From: JBMORL01 sp049322335
GTDB lineage: Bacteria; Bacteroidota; Bacteroidia; Flavobacteriales_D; UBA2798
NCBI GenBank assembly: GCA_049322335.1
Contig: JBMORL010000100.1
Span: forward strand, 1-64,000
Length of the DNA: 64,000 bases
Direction of reading: 5' to 3'
Under the pieces are notes generated by a model, which saw only the letters and a program-made list of their open reading frames with translations, was not told where the DNA came from and did no database searches. How positions within the stretch are numbered: the stretch's first letter is position 1; every line of letters starts with the position of its first letter. The position numbers and the translations under genes were made by a program. This document shows positions 40,802 to 48,033 of this stretch, one piece after another.

Positions 40802-43021
40802 GTGCGCAAATTAGTTTTTTTACCGGTTGTATTTCTCCTTTCCATTTTTGTATCAGCACAGCCTGAACTGGATGCACTTTTTACCCAACTGGAAAATGCA
40901 AAAAGTGACGAAGAAAAATGCGACCTGCTGAATGAAATTGCGCTTTTCACCATCAACATCGACCCCGACCAGTCGCTTAATTATGCCAAAAAAGCGAAAG
41001 AACTGGCAGAAAAAATAAATTACAAAAAAGGACTGGGATTTGCCTATTACAATTTCGGGAATGTAAATTATTACCTGGACGAATACGAAGAAGGAATAAA
41101 AAACCTGGAAGAAGCGAGAAAAAATTTCGAGGAGGTAAAAGATGAAAAGGGATTGGGATATGTTTGCAATACCACAGGAGAAATACGCACACTTGAAGGA
41201 AAATATGAAGAAGCACTTTCTGCACTTTTTGAAGGGCTGGATCATTTTGAAAAAGCAAACGACAATGTAGGCTTATCACGTGTAAACAACAGTATCGGAA
41301 TCATTCATCATCACCAGAAAAATTATGAAGAAGCACTGAAATATTTCAACCAGGCGCTCGCTACTGCCGATGAACCCCGTAAAGGAGATGCTTCGTTATG
41401 GATAGGACGTGTGTATGTGGAACAAAGTAAGTATTCGGAAGCCGAACGATACCTGAATGATGCGCTGAAAATCGGGGAGAAAAACGAAGACAATTATATT
41501 ATTTCCGATTGTTATTACCTGTTGGGAAGGATTGATGCCTTTTATGGTGAAAATGAAAAAGCGCTTGATTATTATAAAAAATGTATTGAAATAAAAAACG
41601 AACTGGAAGACAGCCAGGGTATCGCACTGGCTTCTATTCATACCGGGAAATTATACCTGTCGGCTAAAAACGCAACTGAAGCGCTCAGTTATTTCCGTAA
41701 AGCAAAACTCATCGCCAATGAAATCGGTATCAAAGAAGAGTTAAAAGATGCTTATCTCGGCATGTCGAATTCTTTTAACTACCTGAAAAAATTCGACAGT
41801 GCCTATTTTTATCTTGATTCACACAACAAAATTTATGAAGAGCTGCTGAGTGAAGATGCTTCGAAAAAACTGGCGCAACTGGAAGCCTCACTGGCGGCAC
41901 AAAAACGCGAGGATGAAATTGCCATGCAGAAAAAACTGGATGAAGCCAAAGCCGATGCCGAAAAACAAATGCATGAGAATGAAAAGAAAATGATCTTCTG
42001 GATTTCGGTAGCGGTAATTGTTATTCTTCTTGGCCTGGCATGGGTTTTTTACAACCGCTACAAACAAAAACAAAAAGCCAACGAACAGCTGGAAAAATTC
42101 AACCGCGAAATAAAGGAACAGCGCGATATCATCGAAGAAAAGAACCGCGACATAATGGATTCGATACGATATGCGAAAAGAATTCAAACCGCTATTCTTC
42201 CTGCGCACGAAATGATGGACGAACACCTGAATGAATATTTTGTATTGTACAAACCCAAAGACATTGTATCAGGAGATTTTTACTGGGCACAGATGGCAGA
42301 AGAACGAAACAGTAAAAAAATATTATTTGCAGCTGTTGACTGTACAGGACATGGCGTTCCCGGTGCTTTTGTTTCTATTGTAGGTTTTAACGGATTGAAC
42401 CGTGCGGTAAAAGAATTCAGGCTAAACCAGCCCTCACTCATTCTCGACAGGCTGAACGCCATTGTAGAAGAAACTTTTCGTCACCATGGCAAAGACGGTG
42501 AAGACATTAAAGACGGGATGGATATTTCATTGTGCTCGCTGGAATACAAAGACAAAAACACAGCCACTGTGCAATGGGCCGGGGCAAATAACCCGTTGTG
42601 GGTGGTGAGGAAGGGACAGGGGGACAAGGGACAGGGGCAAGAGAATAGTGATGAGAAAAAGAACAACTCATCAATTGTCACTCATCAGTCATCACCCATT
42701 ACCGACACATCATTATTCACCGAAATTAAAGCCGACAAACAACCCATTGGTGCTTATCTTGACAGAAAACCATTTTCCAATCATACATTTGAGCTTGTTA
42801 AAGGTGATACCTTATACATATTCACAGACGGTTATGCCGATCAGTTTGGCGGAGAGAAAGGAAAAAAATTCAAGTATACTTCCATGCGCGATTTGCTTCT
42901 CTCTGTTCAACATCTCCCTATGAAAGAGCAGCGCGAAAAACTCAATAACACAATTGATGCCTGGATGCATAACTCTTTTGAACAGATTGATGATATGTGT
43001 ATTATTGGGATTAGAATCTGA
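40802..43021 (+). CDS. TPR sensor with SpoIIE-type PP2C phosphatase domain
   Basis: A 739-residue inner-membrane signalling protein with GTG start. A signal peptide ends near SAQ (19). Residues about 35-350 contain some seven tetratricopeptide repeats in the periplasm, then a transmembrane helix (about 398-417), a coiled coil, and the cytoplasmic SpoIIE phosphatase (about 465-739). Metal motifs are GDFYW, VDCTGHGVPGA, DGMDIS, FTDGYADQFGG and IDDMCIIGI. A linker of about 34 residues (604-637), rich in Gln, Gly, Ser, Asn and Thr, is encoded by a word-like repeat otherwise seen only between genes. The smaller paralogue at 18494 has no such linker. Confidence 0.9.
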   Translation: MRKLVFLPVVFLLSIFVSAQPELDALFTQLENAKSDEEKCDLLNEIALFTINIDPDQSLNYAKKAKELAEKINYKKGLGFAYYNFGNVNYYLDEYEEGIKNLEEARKNFEEVKDEKGLGYVCNTTGEIRTLEGKYEEALSALFEGLDHFEKANDNVGLSRVNNSIGIIHHHQKNYEEALKYFNQALATADEPRKGDASLWIGRVYVEQSKYSEAERYLNDALKIGEKNEDNYIISDCYYLLGRIDAFYGENEKALDYYKKCIEIKNELEDSQGIALASIHTGKLYLSAKNATEALSYFRKAKLIANEIGIKEELKDAYLGMSNSFNYLKKFDSAYFYLDSHNKIYEELLSEDASKKLAQLEASLAAQKREDEIAMQKKLDEAKADAEKQMHENEKKMIFWISVAVIVILLGLAWVFYNRYKQKQKANEQLEKFNREIKEQRDIIEEKNRDIMDSIRYAKRIQTAILPAHEMMDEHLNEYFVLYKPKDIVSGDFYWAQMAEERNSKKILFAAVDCTGHGVPGAFVSIVGFNGLNRAVKEFRLNQPSLILDRLNAIVEETFRHHGKDGEDIKDGMDISLCSLEYKDKNTATVQWAGANNPLWVVRKGQGDKGQGQENSDEKKNNSSIVTHQSSPITDTSLFTEIKADKQPIGAYLDRKPFSNHTFELVKGDTLYIFTDGYADQFGGEKGKKFKYTSMRDLLLSVQHLPMKEQREKLNNTIDAWMHNSFEQIDDMCIIGIRI
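42611..42702 (+). repeat. word-like repeat captured in frame inside a phosphatase gene
   Basis: The first half is built of GGGACAGGGGGACAAGGGAC words, matching the minus-strand reading of the intergenic repeat at 25103-25134. The second half, TCATCAATTGTCACTCATCA and TCATCACCC, uses the vocabulary of the intergenic repeat at 37851-37905. The reading frame passes through without a stop. Confidence 0.75.
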
Positions 43022-43034
43022 TATTGAAAAAAAC

Positions 43035-43346
43035 TCACTTATCTTTTTTCATCGGTAGTTTAGTCAGTAGTTCTGTTGTTGCTGCATCAGTAGAAATTCC
43101 ATAGCCTGTGACCAATATACCTTTAATTCCCTTATCTGACTGAATGGCATAAACTGTCGCTTCATCAGCGGGGTCGGTATTTCCCTCGTAACGATAAATG
43201 TCAACAATTTCAAAACCGTCTGTTTTAAACTGATCGGATCTAAAAGCAATGCAATTTTCTTCCAGGTTAAAATCAGTGGTGAATCCTTTTTTCCGCAGCT
43301 CTTCGATAGCTACAGACACTGTTTCGTAATGTGATTCTCTTCTCAT
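43035..43346 (-). CDS. small conserved protein of unknown function (103 residues)
   Basis: A compact cytoplasmic alpha/beta protein; 'HYETVSVAIEELRKKGFTTDF' at the start and 'DIYRYEGNTDPADEATVYAI' near 48 recur in short Bacteroidota proteins that I recall being labelled phosphoribosylpyrophosphate synthetase. No PRPP-binding or ATP motif exists, so that label is not adopted. It is convergent with the TPR phosphatase gene, 13 bases apart. Confidence 0.75.
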   Translation of the reverse strand: MRRESHYETVSVAIEELRKKGFTTDFNLEENCIAFRSDQFKTDGFEIVDIYRYEGNTDPADEATVYAIQSDKGIKGILVTGYGISTDAATTELLTKLPMKKDK

Positions 43347-43457
43347 TGCCTGCTTTTTATTGTATTCTTTAAAACTATCGCATTCAATAACTCATACAAT
43401 TTACGAAAATTAAACGGGCCCTGAAAGAAAAAGAGAAATATATTATCACCAAAAAAG

Positions 43458-43481
43458 AAAATGAAAAAATATTTTCATTTT
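43458..43481. promoter_or_regulatory. AT-rich inverted repeat upstream of the stress-protein gene
   Basis: AAAATGAAAA and TTTTCATTTT are perfect 10-base arms around a 4-base loop in the 254-base ORF-free gap 43347-43600. A TAACTTTA -7-like box at 43576-43583 then precedes the universal stress protein gene. It may be an operator or an upstream bend; no T-run terminator is present. Confidence 0.35.
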
Positions 43482-43600
43482 GAAAATAAAAATAAAAATA
43501 TCACGGTGCCACTATTGTTTTTTTACGCCAACAAACCGGGTGATATTTATCATTCATAATCCGGAAACAATGAAATAACTTTAATCATAAACTTACGATT

Positions 43601-44419
43601 ATGAAAACTATTCTTGTTCCCACAGATTATTCGGAAGTTGCGCGCAATGCGATGCAATATGCCGCTGAACTTGCAAAGTTCGAAAACGCGAAGCTTGTTT
43701 TATTTCATGCCTACAAGCCTCGTGTGCTGCTTTCTTCACTGACCCTGATGGATGGAGGATTTGAGGAGGAGAGTATGGAGATGCTCCGAAAATGTGAATC
43801 CGATATCCGGAAAAATTTGGGTGATCTTCCCGAAATTGAATTGGTCACCCGTTTTGGTTTTGTGGTGGAAGAAATCCTGGATATCATTAAAGAAAGAAAA
43901 ATTGATCTTGTTGTAATGGGTGTTACAGGGGCAGGCCGCGTCAAAGAAACATTGATGGGAAGTACTGCTACAACTGTCATGCAAAAAACAAATGTCCCCG
44001 TATTGATAGTTCCCCCCACCACCCGCTTCAAAGTTCCTGAAAAAATTGCTTTGGCACTTGAAAGCAATGTGTTTATTCACGCACCTATCAGGGAAAAAAT
44101 AAAATATTATGTGAAAAAATTTGATGCCAGGCTGATGTTGTTCAATATGGTTTTGCGTGAGGAACCGGCTGTATACGGAAAAGAAAGTGATGAAGAATTA
44201 TATCTCGATCATGCATTTGGCGATATGGAGTATGAATTATGCCTTCGTTCGGGAGAAGACCTGGTAGAGGGCCTTAATGCATTTATCGACAGCAGGGGCG
44301 TAGATATGTTGATGATGATTCCGCATGCACACAAACAGTTGTTCGAGGTGTTTTTAAAAAGTAACACCAAAAAAATGGCGTTTCATACTCATATCCCGCT
44401 TTTGTCAATACATGAATAG
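43601..44419 (+). CDS. universal stress protein with tandem Usp domains
   Basis: A 272-residue cytoplasmic protein. The first domain (1-145) is complete: 'ILVPTDYSEVARNAMQYAAE', and the ATP-binding signature 'GVTGAGRVKETLMGSTA' (G-2x-G-9x-GS). The second domain (150-272) is degenerate and lacks the glycine-rich signature. Such proteins are induced by starvation or oxygen stress. The 3' end lies 67 bases before the DoxX gene, which could be co-transcribed. Confidence 0.9.
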   Translation: MKTILVPTDYSEVARNAMQYAAELAKFENAKLVLFHAYKPRVLLSSLTLMDGGFEEESMEMLRKCESDIRKNLGDLPEIELVTRFGFVVEEILDIIKERKIDLVVMGVTGAGRVKETLMGSTATTVMQKTNVPVLIVPPTTRFKVPEKIALALESNVFIHAPIREKIKYYVKKFDARLMLFNMVLREEPAVYGKESDEELYLDHAFGDMEYELCLRSGEDLVEGLNAFIDSRGVDMLMMIPHAHKQLFEVFLKSNTKKMAFHTHIPLLSIHE

Positions 44420-44473
44420 AAAAACCGGAAGCAGGGTAACCGTGGTTGGTTTAGTTTTAAATAATATAAACAG

Positions 44474-44480
44474 AAAGGAG
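44474..44480 (+). promoter_or_regulatory. unusual Shine-Dalgarno sequence deciding the DoxX start
   Basis: AAAGGAG, six bases before the ATG at 44487, is a near-perfect complement to the 16S 3' end. Almost no other gene here has one, and it fixes the start of the DoxX protein, rejecting the longer frame from 44412. Confidence 0.7.
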
Positions 44481-44486
44481 TTTTTT

Positions 44487-44918
44487 ATGAATACCATTTC
44501 AAAAATTATTCATTGGGGCGACACGCATCATCCGGGATGGATGGATGGGCTGAGAATCTTACTGGGACTGATTTTATTTATCAAAGGAGTTCAGTTTGCC
44601 GGGGATCCAAAAGGATTGTATCAAGTTCTCGAAGGACATGACCTTACGCTTTATTCTTTTTTCCTTGTTAATTATATCGCCATGGCACATTTAGCCGGGG
44701 GAGTGCTTATTATCCTGGGGCTGCTTACACGGATTACAATTCTTTTCCAGTTGCCTATTTTGCTGGGAGCGGTAATTTTCAACGGTATGTCTACCGGCAT
44801 TCTTGATTTTTATTCAGAATTTTATCTCTCCCTCTTCACATTGGGTATGCTGGTACTTTTCCTGGTATATGGTTCAGGTCCCGTGTCGATAGATGAACAT
44901 ATAAAACGTAATCCTTAA
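44487..44918 (+). CDS. DoxX-family membrane protein
   Basis: A 143-residue protein with four transmembrane helices: 'GLRILLGLILFIKGVQF', 'FLVNYIAMAHLAGGVLIILG', 'ITILFQLPILLGAVIF' and 'LSLFTLGMLVLFLVYG'. DoxX proteins have been linked to quinol oxidase or thiol redox roles in other bacteria. The N-terminal 'HHPGWMDGLRILLG' is typical. A strong ribosome binding site marks the start. It follows the stress protein gene and may be induced with it. Confidence 0.82.
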   Translation: MNTISKIIHWGDTHHPGWMDGLRILLGLILFIKGVQFAGDPKGLYQVLEGHDLTLYSFFLVNYIAMAHLAGGVLIILGLLTRITILFQLPILLGAVIFNGMSTGILDFYSEFYLSLFTLGMLVLFLVYGSGPVSIDEHIKRNP

Positions 44919-44951
44919 ATGATTGCCATAAAAGCACACAGGATCCGGAAA

Positions 44952-45434
44952 TTATTTCAAACACTTCTGCGCAATGGCAAATAATTCTGAGTCTTTGATA
45001 TTGGTGGCTTTGAGGGGATCGGGAAAAAGAGCTATCATTTCTTCGAGGGCACAGGGACAGTAGATATCGGCATTTACTGAAGATCCTTTCAGTTTTTCCC
45101 GGCATGAGGCATCAAACTGCCTGCGAATCTCTGCCGACCACCATGCTCCGTACATGGTATTTTTTTCTTTGTTCTTCACCAGTTCATCCACACACTGTTT
45201 TGAGAGAGAATCTATCTCTGGCTGGCTGGCAGAAGCAGCTTCTTTCTCAGAAGAAAATCCGTTAACCATCTTTTCCATCAGGCAGTCGCAGTAAAAAGCA
45301 GCAGCTTCTTTATTAAATGAAGTGGCGGCAGACCCGTGACATTGTTTGCGCAGTTTTTCCTTTCCTTCGGCAGTCCACTGAGCGTTAGTAAACAAGGGGA
45401 TGAATAATAATATGGTTATTCCATATTTTACCAT
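44952..45434 (-). CDS. secreted protein with two cysteine-rich repeats
   Basis: A 160-residue exported protein from ATG 45434 (signal peptide ending at NAQ near 19). Two similar halves of about 65 residues each carry a pattern C(H/R)x..., (Y/F)YCxCxxEKM or YCPCALEEM, and a following helix. The CxC pairs could bind metal or form disulfides. Function unknown. ATG 45434 overlaps the stop of the upstream EreA-like gene by 7 bases, so both are probably co-translated. Confidence 0.72.
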   Translation of the reverse strand: MVKYGITILLFIPLFTNAQWTAEGKEKLRKQCHGSAATSFNKEAAAFYCDCLMEKMVNGFSSEKEAASASQPEIDSLSKQCVDELVKNKEKNTMYGAWWSAEIRRQFDASCREKLKGSSVNADIYCPCALEEMIALFPDPLKATNIKDSELFAIAQKCLK

Positions 45435-47311
45435 CTTGTGCCGATAAATAACCCGGCTGCCATATTCAGATACCACCCGGATAACGAAGTACGCGGAGAA
45501 AAGGGATCGATGCTTCCATTGGTCTTCCATTGTTTGTCGGTAACATCCAGCTGATAGCCACCATTTACACCCAGTGTAATCAATTTCCAGTTAAGCCGAA
45601 GATCAAGGCCGGCATCAAGCATTAATGCGGGATTACGGTACTGAGCCACCTGAACATCATACTGATTGAAAAGAGAGGATGAAGGTGAGTTAGGAAATTC
45701 TTCACGGTAATCAAAACGAAGTGTGGAATAAGCAAGTCCTCCATAAACACTGAAATTGAACAGGCTTCCATAAGTGAGTTCTGCTCCCCCGCACAAACGG
45801 ATCATCTCTCCGCCCAGCGACATGGAAACTGAATCATTAAAATTGTATTGCTGAGTAGTATAAATATCAACACTCAGTGTGGCATAATCCAGTTCATTAT
45901 AAATATACGTAAAGGCTCCGCCCACGGAAACCAGCATACCATCAAACGAAAAGGCGCCACCCGTTAGTGAGGCCAGCGACTCATTGAATTTTTTCAGCGA
46001 AACAGGCTTTATGCTGTAGGGATGAAATTCAAAATTATAGAGATAATAAAAATCTTCATTCTCTTCCGAATACGGGTCAAACTTCTCTTCTTTTTTATCC
46101 TCTTTTTTTGAAACAACCGAAGGATCGTCAGATGGCTTTATCCGGCTGATAATTACATACTGGAATCGTCCACCGAATTTTTCATTGATCACCGAGTCTC
46201 CCTCCACGCGGTAGAGTGTTTGTTTTCCGTCTTCAGATTTATCTGTAATGTATTTCAGGTCTTCTTCGGCAGCCACTTCTGTTTCGTAAGTGTTTCCGTT
46301 GGGATAAAAATTGGCAATAGCACACACTTTTCCGTTGATGTGGGTGTTATCGGAATTCCTGATGCGTGTAGCCAGCGTTTTGTAATAATAATATCCGCAC
46401 CATTTATCCTGTAATTCCAGTTGTGTATGGCACCGGCCAAACTGCGCATAAAATTTCCCACCGGGATATTTTTCCACCATTTTTAAAAACTTATCGTACA
46501 TGAATTGTTCGCGGTAAATGTATTCCTGCACAGTAGAAGTATATTCTTCGCGAACCATCTGCGATTTGAGCCCTTCAATAATTTCATTAAACCCTGCCGC
46601 ATTCTCACCGAGATAATTAACATATACTTCTTTCTTTGTATCATAATCTTCGAGGATTTTTTTCAGCGAGCTTTTATCGGAGATGTAACGGTTTTCATAT
46701 TTGTTTTTCGACCCGTCTTCTTCCAGTTCGTCACGATCGTTTTTATCATCGTGCATCAGCGCGAGCGCTTTCAGTGATTCTACTGTGAGGGAAATTTCTT
46801 CGGGAGCTTCTTTTTCGGGCAACAACATGCTCAGCACTTTCAGCGGGGTAGCAACAGACCGCTCTATATCAATTCCGTCAACCGTCACTCTGTCGGCACT
46901 GTCGAGCGTTTTATTAAATTCCCATATCCCTTTATACAATAAAGCGTATTCTTCGTAGGAATAATCCTTGAGAATTTTATACAATGAAGTGTCACCGGTT
47001 TGTACATATTTATTCACCAGCCATCCGCGGCTGTATCCAAACTCCAGGAACAGGTGACGCACACCTGCTTTTTTGTGCAGGTAACGCAGCATTTTTAACT
47101 GAAGCATGTAATTGCTTTTGCGAAACAGGTGGTTTTCGCCAGTAAAAAACACATTATAGTTGCCCACTACCGAGTCGAGCATGGCAAACGAAGAAAAATC
47201 ATCGTTAGCGGTAATATCCAATACCGACTTATGGCTGTTTTTCTCCTGGGCTTCTCCCGCCCCGGGAGCCATTAAAAACAGAAAAAAGAGGGGTAAAAAT
47301 GTCCTTGTCAT
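45428..47311 (-). CDS. secreted EreA/ChaN-like domain fused to an outer-membrane barrel
   Basis: A 627-residue exported protein (signal peptide ending near GEAQ at 22). Residues about 35-380 resemble the erythromycin-esterase/ChaN/TraB-type fold: 'YNVFFTGENHLFRKSNYMLQ' (GExH motif), 'HLFLEFGYSRGWLVNKY' and 'YAQFGRCHTQLE' with a conserved histidine. Residues about 445-627 alternate hydrophobic and polar strands and end in 'MAAGLFIGTRW', an outer-membrane barrel signature. An acidic linker joins them. Hydrolase or haem-binding roles are both possible; antibiotic resistance is not implied. Confidence 0.7.
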   Translation of the reverse strand: MTRTFLPLFFLFLMAPGAGEAQEKNSHKSVLDITANDDFSSFAMLDSVVGNYNVFFTGENHLFRKSNYMLQLKMLRYLHKKAGVRHLFLEFGYSRGWLVNKYVQTGDTSLYKILKDYSYEEYALLYKGIWEFNKTLDSADRVTVDGIDIERSVATPLKVLSMLLPEKEAPEEISLTVESLKALALMHDDKNDRDELEEDGSKNKYENRYISDKSSLKKILEDYDTKKEVYVNYLGENAAGFNEIIEGLKSQMVREEYTSTVQEYIYREQFMYDKFLKMVEKYPGGKFYAQFGRCHTQLELQDKWCGYYYYKTLATRIRNSDNTHINGKVCAIANFYPNGNTYETEVAAEEDLKYITDKSEDGKQTLYRVEGDSVINEKFGGRFQYVIISRIKPSDDPSVVSKKEDKKEEKFDPYSEENEDFYYLYNFEFHPYSIKPVSLKKFNESLASLTGGAFSFDGMLVSVGGAFTYIYNELDYATLSVDIYTTQQYNFNDSVSMSLGGEMIRLCGGAELTYGSLFNFSVYGGLAYSTLRFDYREEFPNSPSSSLFNQYDVQVAQYRNPALMLDAGLDLRLNWKLITLGVNGGYQLDVTDKQWKTNGSIDPFSPRTSLSGWYLNMAAGLFIGTRW

Positions 47312-47420
47312 AGTTAGAATTACCTAAATTTAGTGATTAGAACGGTGATTTTAAAAAAAATTACGGGGATTTGTAACTTTCTGCCAAATACAGGTTATAA
47401 CTACAGTTTAAAGGGAACAA

Positions 47421-48002
47421 ATGCTGCATACCTCAAAGTACCATAAAAACGAACAACAGCTACAGGAAGAGCTCAGGCAGATTGAGGCTGCGCGGCAAAA
47501 CCCGGCACGGTTTGAACCTTTGTATAACGCTTATTATGAACCCATTTTCCGCTATGTATACCAGCGGGTTGAGGATAAGGAAAGTGCTTTTGATATTACT
47601 TCACAGGTTTTTTTAAAGGCTCTTACCAACCTGCCGAAATACCAGTATAAAGGTGTTCCTTTTGCCTCGTGGCTCTATCGCATTGCCACTAACGAGGTGT
47701 ATGAATCTTTCCGGCAAAACCAGGCTAAACGGGCCATTAATGTGGACTCGGTTCACCTGTTTGATATGATAGACGATATGGAAGAAGCCCGGGGACAGGA
47801 AATGCATGATTTGTTGCTAAAGGTGTTACCCGAACTGGCCGAAGACGACCTGCAGATGATAGAGATGCGCTATTTTGAAAAAAGAAGTTTTAAGGAAGTC
47901 AGCGAAATACTGGATATCACAGAAACCAATGCAAAAGTGAGAGCACACCGGATAATAGAGAAACTTAAGAAAATTTTTCATAAACATTTAAAGGAACTCT
48001 GA
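47421..48002 (+). CDS. ECF-type RNA polymerase sigma factor
   Basis: A 193-residue sigma-70 family protein. Region 2 spans about 35-100 ('YEPIFRYVYQRVEDKESAFD', 'FLKALTNLPKYQYKGVPFAS', WLYRIATNEVY), and region 4 about 130-185 ('LAEDDLQMIEMRYFEKRSFK', then the helix-turn-helix 'DITETNAKVRAHRIIEKL'). Region 2 WLYRIATN is typical. It heads a run of three genes with 31- and 8-base gaps. A candidate -7 box (TAACTTTC) lies at about 47375. Confidence 0.9.
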   Translation: MLHTSKYHKNEQQLQEELRQIEAARQNPARFEPLYNAYYEPIFRYVYQRVEDKESAFDITSQVFLKALTNLPKYQYKGVPFASWLYRIATNEVYESFRQNQAKRAINVDSVHLFDMIDDMEEARGQEMHDLLLKVLPELAEDDLQMIEMRYFEKRSFKEVSEILDITETNAKVRAHRIIEKLKKIFHKHLKEL

Positions 48003-48033
48003 ACGAGAACAGAGTTTCGCAATATACATTACA

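Noticed and set aside
43035..43346. Phosphoribosylpyrophosphate synthetase
   Set aside because: Only 103 residues and no PRPP or ATP motifs; the name I recall for relatives is not supported by sequence.
45428..47311. Antibiotic (erythromycin) resistance gene
   Set aside because: Similarity is only to the broad EreA/ChaN/TraB fold, the protein is exported and fused to a barrel, and no resistance context exists.
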